DNA from: Salinisphaera japonica YTM-1
GTDB taxonomy: Bacteria; Pseudomonadota; Gammaproteobacteria; Nevskiales; Salinisphaeraceae
Length of the DNA: 64,000 nt
Direction of reading: 5' to 3'
Assembly (NCBI RefSeq): GCF_003788585.1
Contig: NZ_AYKG01000067.1
Coordinates: 1-64,000 of the forward strand
The notes under the pieces are model-generated. The model was not told where the DNA came from and did no database searches. It worked only from the letters and a program-made list of their open reading frames with translations. Every line of letters starts with the position of its first letter. Position 1 is the first letter of the stretch. This document shows positions 26,229-33,554 of this stretch, in pieces. The translations under genes were made by a program, and so were the position numbers.

Positions 26229-28092
26229 CACGGCCGGCTGTCACAACGGAGCTTCTTCGATCGAACCATCCGGCGAGCTAATCGGACTTATTGAGGCGCG
26301 CGTTGAGCCCTTGAAAGAGCGAGGACTCGTGACGCTTCTGCATGGGGGGCAGCTACCCCGCTTTGAGCTCGACTTTCAGCCGAGTGCTGCGTTTCGGATC
26401 GAACTGCCGCCAGATTTAGACTACTTGGATCAACAACGTCGACTTACAATTCTGATCCCGGCGGACTTTCCGTCAGTCTTGCCGCGCGTTTTTATTCAGC
26501 CTAGCGCCTATCAAAAGTGGCCGCATTGCGAACGAAGCGGGCTGCTTTGCTTGTGGCCGGAAAACAACGAGCCCCAGGCCTCCCCTATTGAACAGATCGT
26601 AGACATGATCTTCGATCGGATTAGCTACGTACTCCATCTGGTGCACCCATCAACCGATGATGTGGAGCGGCAGTCAGAATTCGAAAGCGAGTGGTTGTCG
26701 TATTGGCCACCAAACAACCCTAAAAAATATCGCGGGCACAGATCAGTCTTGATGCTGGATGTACCGGATGGCTTAAGTCAGTTAGACGCTCAGCTAGTCA
26801 TCAAACCTGGCCGCAGAGAGCGAAGTGAGCGGTCAAAAATGGCGCAATGGGATCAGCTGGTGTTAGTGGCGAGTGATCCGCTGCAAATGGAGCGCTGGGG
26901 AGCCCATTTTACTCGCCTAGACGACCCCGAGGCTCAAGCCGTCGCTATTTATGTCCCGCTAACAACACCGTTGCCGGTCGGGATGCCTAGAACGCTTGTC
27001 GACATCCATTCACTTTTGGATGACTCTGCCTCACAGCTTCTAAGCGATACATTGAACTCGGCTAGCGTTAAGCGCACCTACGTCTGGGTTATTTTCGGCG
27101 CCACTTTCGAAGCCGGATCTGCTTACGTCGCTGTCGAGCTAAAACCGCATATCGAACGGTGGCCTCCTCGTACGGGGTATAGGAGCGCGAAAGAAACTCG
27201 AAACGCGGACAAAATGCGCCCTGTCACCTGGGCCCCTCGTGCAATAGATGTGATGAGGGCCGATCGAGCATGGCTTCTGGACCGTGCAATTGATCAAAAG
27301 CGACTGTCATTACGGACCTCGCGGGTTCTGCTAGTCGGCTGCGGATCTCTGGGTAGTTTAGTAGGCGAAGCGCTTGTCCGGGCGGGCATTGGGCGAATAA
27401 CTCTAGTGGACCCAGATCAGCTTGAAGCCGCTAATATCGGTCGTCACGTACTCGGAGTTGACTCCATCGGCCAGTATAAAACCGCCGCCCTGGCGCGACA
27501 TTTCGAGCGGATCATTCCAGATGTCGAGATCATTCCAGTCAAACGGAAACTCGAAGATGCCGCTCGTGCAGAGGTCGATATAAGTTCTTACGATCTCGTA
27601 ATCTCCACGACAGCTGACTGGCGTTGCGAGCAATTTCTATTGGATTCGCAGTTCGGCGTTGCAGTTGCTCCGCCACTGGTTTGCGCTTGGATCGAGCCAT
27701 ACGGTGTCGCTGGTCACGCCTTTTTACGCCGTAGCAAGCATGAGAACTTTCGATCTCTTTTTACCGATAAGGGACACTTTCATCGCCGTTGTAGCGTTTG
27801 GCCGGCAGGTACGACAGTGCGGAATTTACCTGCCTGCCAGGCAACATTTCAGCCCGCAGGCTTACTCGGCATTCAACCGGTGGCAAATATGGTCGCGCAA
27901 ATGGCCTTGGCAAGCCTGCAGTCCAAGATAGCTCGTGGCCAATTATGGACCTGGTGGACCAGCGCGGCGGGAACAAGGGAGTTTGGAGGCGAAATTTCAG
28001 TGGAATCTGAAACGCTGTCTGAGAATGCAATCAATAAAATCGACTGGTCGAGATTGGCGGATCTCCATTCCAAGAATGATGATCCTAGTTAG
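26221..28092 (+). CDS. cap2: CBASS Cap2 (E2-E1 ubiquitin-like conjugase)
   Basis: This protein, about 623 residues, joins an E2-like N-terminal domain with a ThiF/E1-like adenylation domain. The E2 part has WPHCERSGLLCLWP, with the likely catalytic Cys near residue 110. The E1 part shows the nucleotide loop VLLVGCGSLGSLVGEALVRAG (about 370), LVDPDQLEAANIGRH, and a candidate catalytic Cys in NLPACQATFQPAG. Cap2 links the CD-NTase C-terminus to a target and so primes it. The start is uncertain: TTG 26221 overlaps the upstream stop by 8 bases; ATG 26152 would overlap by 77 and is less likely. Confidence 0.83.
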   Translation: MVSTAGCHNGASSIEPSGELIGLIEARVEPLKERGLVTLLHGGQLPRFELDFQPSAAFRIELPPDLDYLDQQRRLTILIPADFPSVLPRVFIQPSAYQKWPHCERSGLLCLWPENNEPQASPIEQIVDMIFDRISYVLHLVHPSTDDVERQSEFESEWLSYWPPNNPKKYRGHRSVLMLDVPDGLSQLDAQLVIKPGRRERSERSKMAQWDQLVLVASDPLQMERWGAHFTRLDDPEAQAVAIYVPLTTPLPVGMPRTLVDIHSLLDDSASQLLSDTLNSASVKRTYVWVIFGATFEAGSAYVAVELKPHIERWPPRTGYRSAKETRNADKMRPVTWAPRAIDVMRADRAWLLDRAIDQKRLSLRTSRVLLVGCGSLGSLVGEALVRAGIGRITLVDPDQLEAANIGRHVLGVDSIGQYKTAALARHFERIIPDVEIIPVKRKLEDAARAEVDISSYDLVISTTADWRCEQFLLDSQFGVAVAPPLVCAWIEPYGVAGHAFLRRSKHENFRSLFTDKGHFHRRCSVWPAGTTVRNLPACQATFQPAGLLGIQPVANMVAQMALASLQSKIARGQLWTWWTSAAGTREFGGEISVESETLSENAINKIDWSRLADLHSKNDDPS

Positions 28093-28564
28093 CAACGATC
28101 TGAGCAGCCGAGTTCTGCTGTCTGACGACGTTTGCAGTTCGATGGCAGTTCATCGGCAACGCCGTTTCTGGCAGCCAGAACGTGGTGGCCTTTTATTTGC
28201 TGATCGCAGTCATGCTTCGAGGAGCGAAATATTAATCTCTGAGGCAACTCCGCCACATTCAACGGACAGGTCGCGTCGTAATTCGCTCGAAATAGCGCAT
28301 AAGCGCTGCTGTGAAGAAATCCAAGACGCCAATCGGCGCGGTTTGCTATTCGTAGGTTATTGGCACACACATCCCGAAGCTAATCCTTCCCTTTCACAGC
28401 TGGATGTCACCTCCTTTACTAAAAACCTTTCTGATGGGGATCATGGACTGACTAGTTTCCTAGCCATCGTAGTGGGTAGCTCGAAGTCCATACACGACGG
28501 TTTTGCTTGTTATTTGATTACAAATCAACAACACGAACGGCTTTCACCGTTGGAAAACGGCTGA
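28076..28564 (+). CDS. cap3: CBASS Cap3 (JAMM/Mov34 isopeptidase)
   Basis: This 162-residue protein is a JAB1/MPN metalloprotease. Zinc and catalytic residues are visible: Glu in QPERGGLLFA (about residue 38) and the HxH-x7-SxxD box in YWHTHPEANPSLSQLD (about 100). In type II CBASS, Cap3 removes the CD-NTase from its conjugates and limits activation. It starts at ATG 28076 inside the end of cap2 (17-base overlap), so translation is coupled. It is the last gene of the CBASS operon and of the element cargo. Confidence 0.85.
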   Translation: MMILVSNDLSSRVLLSDDVCSSMAVHRQRRFWQPERGGLLFADRSHASRSEILISEATPPHSTDRSRRNSLEIAHKRCCEEIQDANRRGLLFVGYWHTHPEANPSLSQLDVTSFTKNLSDGDHGLTSFLAIVVGSSKSIHDGFACYLITNQQHERLSPLENG

Positions 28565-28586
28565 CCGAATACGATCGGCGCGCAAA

Positions 28587-28697
28587 CGCAACAATGTAAT
28601 CCAACACTCGCTTGGTTCAATGTCGCTTGCTATACAAATGTTGCGCTCGACTGGGGACATAGGCGCAACAAGCTGTCGACAAAACGTTGAGCAACAC
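28587..28697. repeat. Right-end cluster of TGTTGCG motifs
   Basis: CGCAACA at 28587-28593, TGTTGCG at 28639-28645, CGCAACA at 28664-28670 and the near-match AGCAACAC at 28690-28697 lie just after cap3. They mirror the cluster at the left end and place the right border beyond 28697. The rest of 28565-28846 holds no gene I can support. Confidence 0.5.
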
Positions 28698-28846
28698 TTT
28701 TTCGACATAGCAAGAGCATCAGTCCAGTCCCAAGCGTGGATTTCTCTCACAACAGTCTCCGAAGTTGCACCTTTTTGGAAGTACGATAGTGCGAGGATGA
28801 TTACGTCATCTGGCCCATGTCTCGTCGATCCTCCATCTCGCGCGGC

Positions 28847-29401
28847 TCAGGAAAAGCGCGTCAGCGATATCAAGTGTTTGCGCACTATCTCCGGCGCTCG
28901 CTCATCGCTGCCGATCATTTGCGCCAACCAGTAACCATCGACCGCGAAACGCGCGATCGCAAGCTGTATGTCGTCATCAGTGTCGTCGTGAGCGCGGCGT
29001 AGCGTGTTCATCCGGTCGGCCCACAGTTTGCGCATGCCTGCATCGCTGATCGCCAGCACGCATAGTGCTGCGCGTGGATGGCGATTCGGCTCGGTGATGT
29101 CTGCCATCGTGGTCTCGATATAGGCCCGGCTGAATACGCCGTATGTCTGTGTCTGGCTGGCCATACGCGAGGTGATTTCTTGTTCATAAGCCTCGATCAG
29201 ATCCGCGAACAACGCATCGAGCAGCCGCTGTTTGCTGGCAAAGTGATGCAGCAGTCCGCCCTTGGTGACGCCGGCGGCTTGTGCCACGGCCTGGACGGTA
29301 ACGTTCTGCAAGCCCTGGGCCACCGCGATCTGCTGCGCGGCGTCTAATAGAGCTCGCCTGACGCGGGCGGGTTCCTTGGGGCGTTGATGCGCGTTGTTCA
29401 T
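28847..29401 (-). CDS. TetR-family transcriptional repressor
   Basis: This 184-residue regulator has the N-terminal TetR HTH: VRRALLDAAQQIAVAQG, then TVQAVAQAAGVTKGGLLHHFASK (about residues 12-55). The ligand domain follows and ends in the region WLAQMIGSDERAPE. ATG 29401 is the likely start; an upstream in-frame ATG would overlap the pump gene. It lies just downstream of the SMR pump gene on the same strand and near a divergent transporter operon, so it probably controls export of a toxic cation. Its 3' end borders the mobile element and looks intact. Confidence 0.85.
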   Translation of the reverse strand: MNNAHQRPKEPARVRRALLDAAQQIAVAQGLQNVTVQAVAQAAGVTKGGLLHHFASKQRLLDALFADLIEAYEQEITSRMASQTQTYGVFSRAYIETTMADITEPNRHPRAALCVLAISDAGMRKLWADRMNTLRRAHDDTDDDIQLAIARFAVDGYWLAQMIGSDERAPEIVRKHLISLTRFS

Positions 29402-29466
29402 GAGATGTCTTTTTGCAACCTGATTCGTGAACGCGCCGTGTGATGCGCGTTGGCGCGCCCGGCATA

Positions 29467-29811
29467 TCAATGGCTCGCGGCAGCAGAAAATCCATTGATC
29501 AGCACGACGCCGGCGATAATGCAGCCGATGCCGGCCACGGCTGGTGCGTCCAGCGGCTGGCGCAGCACCAAGGCACCGATCACGGTGGTTGCCACAATGC
29601 CGAGCCCGCCCCAGATGGCATACGCCACGCCTAGCGGTATCGTTCTAAGTACCAGCGTCAAAAGATAAAAAGACAGAATATAAGCCACGATCATGCCCAG
29701 GGTTGGCCACAGGCGTGTGAACTGTGCTGACTTGGCCAGGCAGGTGGTGCCCACCACTTCGGCCGCGATGGCGAAAACCAGCAAACCATAGGCCCAGACA
29801 AGCTCGCGCAT
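29467..29811 (-). CDS. Small multidrug resistance (SMR/EmrE-QacE) transporter
   Basis: This 114-residue inner-membrane protein has four TM helices. The conserved proton- and substrate-binding Glu is in TM1 (YGLLVFAIAAEVVGTTCLAKS, residues 9-29), and GVAYAIWGGLGIV (TM3, about 60-72) is the second SMR signature. Such proteins export quaternary cations or guanidinium as antiparallel or parallel dimers. The gene precedes the TetR gene on the same strand with a 65-base gap. Length and motifs match EmrE-type pumps; whether it is Qac- or Gdx-type is not decided here. Confidence 0.9.
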   Translation of the reverse strand: MRELVWAYGLLVFAIAAEVVGTTCLAKSAQFTRLWPTLGMIVAYILSFYLLTLVLRTIPLGVAYAIWGGLGIVATTVIGALVLRQPLDAPAVAGIGCIIAGVVLINGFSAAASH

Positions 29812-29842
29812 GCATCATTCCAAGTAAAACACGACTAAAAAT

Positions 29843-29856
29843 ACCATACGGTTGGT
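29843..29856. promoter_or_regulatory. Candidate TetR operator between the pump and SBF genes
   Basis: ACCATACGGTTGGT is an imperfect palindrome (ACCA..C/G..TGGT) in the 134-base gap between the divergent SMR and SBF starts. A TetR gene lies next to it. The site is short, so this is only a candidate. Confidence 0.3.
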
Positions 29857-29948
29857 TTCTTGGCGTTCGAACGACGACCGAGCTCTGCTCACAAGCGCTT
29901 CGCCTTCGCGTATTCTTTGGCGCCGTCTTTCAGTTGGCTCGGGCCATG

Positions 29949-30941
29949 ATGCGCTATATCGATCGGTTCACCCTGCTCTTGTTGGCCGTGATCGTTGCGG
30001 CCGCGGTTGCTCCGGTACACGGTACGGCCGCCGCGGTGCTGGGCTGGATCAACGAAATCGCCATCGCGGGCCTGTTCTTTTCGCACGGGGCTGCCCTCTC
30101 GCCGGACTCGGTGCGCGCAGGCGCCGGTCATTGGCGGTTGCAGCTGGCGATTCTGGGCATGACGTTCGGGATTTTTCCGTTGGTCGTGCTGCCGATCTCC
30201 TGGGCGGCGCCGCTGCTTTTGCCGAGCGCCTTGGGCCTGGGGTTTCTGTATCTTGGCGCCCTGCCCTCGGCTGTCACCTCGTCGATCGCTTTCACCGCCA
30301 TTGCCCGCGGCAACGTGCCGGCCGCGATCTGCGGGGCTGCGGCATCGAACGTGTTCGGCATGATGGCCACGCCGTTCGTATTCATGCTCCTGGCGCAGTC
30401 CAGCGGTAGCGCCGGGCTGGATGTGGGCCATGCACTGGTACAGATCGTGATCCAGCTATTGCTGCCGTTTGCTCTCGGCCAAGCGCTTCGGCCGTGGCTG
30501 GCCGGTTTCATGGATCGCCATGCCACCGCAGCGGCGCGCTATGACCGCGGGGTGATCCTGTTGATTGTCTATACGGCGTTCTCTCAGTTCGTGGCCAGCG
30601 GCTACTGGCGTGACACACCGCTTGGCGCCCTGGCCGCCGCACTTGTGCTGTGTGCGGTATTGCTTGCGTTTATGATGGGTTTGGCGGTCGCACTGGCGCG
30701 CGTTCTGGGGTTTGGCCGGGCGGATGAGGCCGCGCTGTTGTTCTGCGGCTCGAAGAAGAGTCTTGCCTCCGGCCTGCCGATGGCCAATGTCCTGTTCGCC
30801 CATCAGCCAGGGCTGGGGCTGATTATTCTCCCGATCATGATCTATAACCAGACCCAGATCATCGTCGGTGCGCTTGTCGCACGTCGCTACGAGCGCCGTG
30901 CCATGCAGGCCAGCGATTCCGCCGACCCGAGCACGCCATGA
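29949..30941 (+). CDS. Bile acid:sodium symporter-like (SBF/YfeH) membrane protein
   Basis: This 330-residue protein has about nine to ten TM helices. It belongs to the SBF-like group (YfeH, PF13593 type), seen in LGALPSAVTSSIAFTAIARG and ASNVFGMMATPFVFMLL. The substrate is unknown; family members move organic anions with sodium. Two adjacent ATGs (29946 and 29949) serve as start; earlier ones overlap the divergent pump gene. Its stop overlaps the MFS start (ATGA), so the two are coupled. Confidence 0.8.
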   Translation: MRYIDRFTLLLLAVIVAAAVAPVHGTAAAVLGWINEIAIAGLFFSHGAALSPDSVRAGAGHWRLQLAILGMTFGIFPLVVLPISWAAPLLLPSALGLGFLYLGALPSAVTSSIAFTAIARGNVPAAICGAAASNVFGMMATPFVFMLLAQSSGSAGLDVGHALVQIVIQLLLPFALGQALRPWLAGFMDRHATAAARYDRGVILLIVYTAFSQFVASGYWRDTPLGALAAALVLCAVLLAFMMGLAVALARVLGFGRADEAALLFCGSKKSLASGLPMANVLFAHQPGLGLIILPIMIYNQTQIIVGALVARRYERRAMQASDSADPSTP

Positions 30942-32353
30942 GCGTGCGGGGCGCGGCTCGGGGCTCGGCCCTGTGGACGGTCGTGGCCGTTGTGGCCGCA
31001 GCGATTACGCTGCCCTTCGGTGAGTCGGTCATAGGCGTTCAGCTGGCGGCGATCGGGCGTACGTTCGATGCCGGGGGCGCGCCGCTGCAGTGGTTGGTCA
31101 ACGGCTATATGCTGACGTTTGCCACCAGCATCCTCGTGGCCGGCGTGGCAGCCGATAAGCTCGGGCGACGCCGGCTGTTCGCGGCAGGGCTTCTAGTCGT
31201 GGGCCTGGCCAACGCCCTGGCGATCGTCGCTCCCAGCCTGGGTTGGCTGATCGGCCTGCGGGCGGCGGCCGGGTTGGGTGCCGGCACGCTGCTGGCCACC
31301 GGTCCCGCGCTGCTGGCGGCCCGTTTTCCCGACGACGACAAACCCCGGGCACGTGCGTTCGCGGCGTTCGGCTCGGCCGCGGGCAGCGGTATCGCCTTTG
31401 GCCCACTGGTGGGCGGACTGGTCATGGATCAATTCGGCTGGCGTGCGGTGTTTGCTGTGTATTTGCCGTTCATCGTGCTGGCCGCGCTCCTGCTGGGCCG
31501 TATCGCGCCCTCGCGCAACCCCGACGCGCCGCCGATCGACGCGGCCGGCATCGGGCTGTTTGTCGCCTGTCTCGGGCTCGTCGTGCTGGCGATCCAGGGC
31601 TCCGGCTATACGGCCACGCTGCGCGCCGGGCTCGTGGGCGTGGCGATCGGTCTACTCGTTCTGCTTGTCTGGGTTGAACGGACACAAACGCACCCCGCGG
31701 TCGAGCCGGGCCTGTTCGCCAACCCCACGTTTCGCGTCATGTCGCTCACGATGACGTGCTGGCAGATCGGCGTGGCCATATCCATGGTCTATGTGCCGGC
31801 GGTGGCCGTGGCCGGCCTGGGAGCCAGCCCCGCGGCAGCCGGCGCCTCGATTCTGCCGATGGCGGTACTGTTGTTCGCGGCCACGCCGTTGGGGCCCTGG
31901 CTTGTCTCGCGCGCCGGTATCCGTGGTTTTGTACTGGCCTGTATCACCACGATGGCGCTTGGCGATGCGCTGGTCTGGGCCAGCCTTACCGCGCCGGCGC
32001 CCTGGCCCACGATAGGCCTTGTCGCCGGGCTATCGCTGATCGGGCTCGGCGGCGGCACGGCCAACGGCAGCATGGATAATCTGGCGATGGCCACCATCGC
32101 GCCCGAACGCGCCGGCATGGCGGCCGGTCTATTTCAGACCGTGCGTATCGGCTCGGCCGCACTGGCGGTCGCAGCGGCCGGTGCCGTGGTTGCGATCGGC
32201 CACCACCCGAGCGAGTCGTTGTCTGGCGAGGCGGGCGTGACAGCGCGCTATGCGATGCTGGCCGGTGTATCCGCCCTGGTGATGCTGGCCGTCGCCGGGC
32301 TTTGTTTGGTTTTACTTCAATCCAAGATACGGAAAGGACACCCAAGCCCATGA
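30938..32353 (+). CDS. MFS multidrug transporter (DHA2-like)
   Basis: This 471-residue inner-membrane drug:proton antiporter probably has 14 TM helices, as in the EmrB/QacA group. The early segment QWLVNGYMLTFATSILVAGVAADKLGRRRLF carries motif A (residues about 48-78), and AAGLGAGTLLATGPALLAARF follows. The late region reads GLGGGTANGSMDNLAMATI. It is coupled at both ends: ATGA with the SBF gene and ATGA with the GST gene. The triplet looks like a toxic-compound resistance operon facing the TetR/SMR pair. Confidence 0.88.
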   Translation: MSVRGAARGSALWTVVAVVAAAITLPFGESVIGVQLAAIGRTFDAGGAPLQWLVNGYMLTFATSILVAGVAADKLGRRRLFAAGLLVVGLANALAIVAPSLGWLIGLRAAAGLGAGTLLATGPALLAARFPDDDKPRARAFAAFGSAAGSGIAFGPLVGGLVMDQFGWRAVFAVYLPFIVLAALLLGRIAPSRNPDAPPIDAAGIGLFVACLGLVVLAIQGSGYTATLRAGLVGVAIGLLVLLVWVERTQTHPAVEPGLFANPTFRVMSLTMTCWQIGVAISMVYVPAVAVAGLGASPAAAGASILPMAVLLFAATPLGPWLVSRAGIRGFVLACITTMALGDALVWASLTAPAPWPTIGLVAGLSLIGLGGGTANGSMDNLAMATIAPERAGMAAGLFQTVRIGSAALAVAAAGAVVAIGHHPSESLSGEAGVTARYAMLAGVSALVMLAVAGLCLVLLQSKIRKGHPSP

Positions 32354-33003
32354 AACTTTACGGCGTACCCCTGTCGCCTTTCGTACGCAAAGTGCTATTC
32401 ACCCTCGATGCGCTGGATCTGAGCTGCGATCACGAAGAACTGGCGCCGGGCAGTGACAATTCGGCTTTTCGCAAGACCAGCCCGGCCGGGCGTATACCCG
32501 GTTTTGCTGACGGTGATTTCCAGATCGCGGATTCCGCGGCGATCTGTCGCTATCTCGTCACCCGCGAGCGTAGTGAACTGATGGGCGGCCCCAGCCCGCA
32601 GCGCCAGGCGCGTATCGTGCAGTGGGAGACCTGGGGCGATGCTGATCTCGGCCCGGCCCTGCTGGCGCCGCTGCTCGAGCGCGTGGTGAAACCGGTTCGC
32701 CTGGGCCAGGCCACGGACGAGGCACGCGTGGAAACGGCCGTGGGCGAATTACTGCCGCCGGTCTACGCCGAACTCGACGCGGCCCTGGCCCATCGTGGCC
32801 CCTGGCTGATCGGCGAGGCGTTTTCTTATGCCGATATCGCGATCGCCTCGGATCTGTCGACTGCTGAAATTGCCGATGTGTTGCCGAGCGAGGGCAGGTA
32901 TCCGGCTCTGGACGGCTGGCTGGCGCGTGTCCGTGGCCAGCGCGGTTACCAGACGCTGATGGATATCACGCGCGACTATATTGCTCGATCAAAAAACGCC
33001 TGA
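32350..33003 (+). CDS. Glutathione S-transferase family protein
   Basis: This 217-residue cytosolic protein has a thioredoxin-like N-terminal domain (MKLYGVPLSPFVRKVLFTL, with Ser/Pro at the G-site) and a helical C-terminal domain with SYADIAIASDL. It probably conjugates glutathione to electrophiles. The start ATG overlaps the MFS stop (ATGA); a longer frame into the MFS gene was rejected. It converges with the deaminase gene, one base apart. Confidence 0.87.
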   Translation: MKLYGVPLSPFVRKVLFTLDALDLSCDHEELAPGSDNSAFRKTSPAGRIPGFADGDFQIADSAAICRYLVTRERSELMGGPSPQRQARIVQWETWGDADLGPALLAPLLERVVKPVRLGQATDEARVETAVGELLPPVYAELDAALAHRGPWLIGEAFSYADIAIASDLSTAEIADVLPSEGRYPALDGWLARVRGQRGYQTLMDITRDYIARSKNA

Positions 33004-33004
33004 A

Positions 33005-33487
33005 TCACACACTACCCTGTGCGCGGGCATGCAGCCTGCGCACCTGTTCGGCCAGATGCGTCACCGGCCCATCGACGACGAGACCGGGCGCGACCTGGTT
33101 GATTGCCAGTGGCGCGATCGGCGGCGGCGCGGCGTCGAATGCGGCCAGCCACTCGACGAGCTGGTCCATGGAGCTGGCATAAACGATACGCCCGAGCCCG
33201 ACCCAGGCGTGGGCGGCTGCGCACATCGGGCAATGCTCGCCCGAGGTATAGACCGTGGCCGTACGGCGTGCCTCGGGCGACAGGTTTTGTGCCGCCCAAC
33301 GCGCCAACGCGAACTCCGGATGCTGGGTGGCGTCACCGCCGCCGACGAGATTGCGTTCCTCGCGCAGCACGATGCCCTGCGCATCGACCAACACCGAGCC
33401 GAACGGATCATCATCGGCCTCCAGCGCTATTGTGGCCAGCTCGATACAGCGCTCCAGATGTTTCGTGTCTTGTTCAGAAATCGACAT
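33005..33487 (-). CDS. Nucleoside deaminase (CDA/guanine deaminase family)
   Basis: This 160-residue protein has the cytidine-deaminase fold. Zinc ligands are seen in THPEFALARWAA (HxE box, here HPE) and TSGEHCPMCAAA (PCxxC-type box, about residues 85-100). Relatives deaminate guanine or tRNA adenosine. It has no linked partner gene: GST lies on the other strand and cobN starts 67 bases upstream in the opposite sense of flow. The exact substrate is not assignable. Confidence 0.83.
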   Translation of the reverse strand: MSISEQDTKHLERCIELATIALEADDDPFGSVLVDAQGIVLREERNLVGGGDATQHPEFALARWAAQNLSPEARRTATVYTSGEHCPMCAAAHAWVGLGRIVYASSMDQLVEWLAAFDAAPPPIAPLAINQVAPGLVVDGPVTHLAEQVRRLHARAQGSV

Positions 33488-33554
33488 GTTGGCCTTCGTG
33501 TTTGAGGTAATCCGCGTTCGGGCAAAATCTGCGGATAGATAAAGAATCAGGCGC

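Larger units (their letters stand above)
10778..28846. mobile_element. SE-type integrative element carrying Gabija and CBASS
   Basis: Boundaries are approximate. The left edge is taken at the palindromic core site; the right edge lies somewhere between the end of Cap3 (28564) and the TetR stop (28847). The element has lower GC than both flanks. It begins with four overlapping genes in the order tyrosine recombinase, recombinase-fold protein, second recombinase, small HTH/coiled-coil protein. That is the intA-tfp-intB-srap block described for strand-biased circularizing integrative elements of Vibrio (SE-6283 type). Cargo: small unknown genes, an XRE regulator, OLD nuclease plus UvrD helicase, a serine recombinase and a five-gene CBASS. 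TGTTGCG/CGCAACA motifs recur at both ends. A Tn554-like trio is the main alternative reading. Confidence 0.7.

Noticed and set aside
28796-28810. GATGA-TTACG-TCATC as right-end core site
   Set aside because: The arms are only 5 bp, the spacer is 5 bp and there is no match with the left-end site, so it was not called an attachment site.
28620-28934. 104-residue plus-strand frame at the right end of the element
   Set aside because: It runs across the probable element border into the TetR gene in antisense and has no domain.
33509-33540. ATCCGC/GCGGAT inverted repeat upstream of the deaminase gene
   Set aside because: The arms are short and the spacer long; chance is likely. It is also related in wording to the short repeats near 59790.
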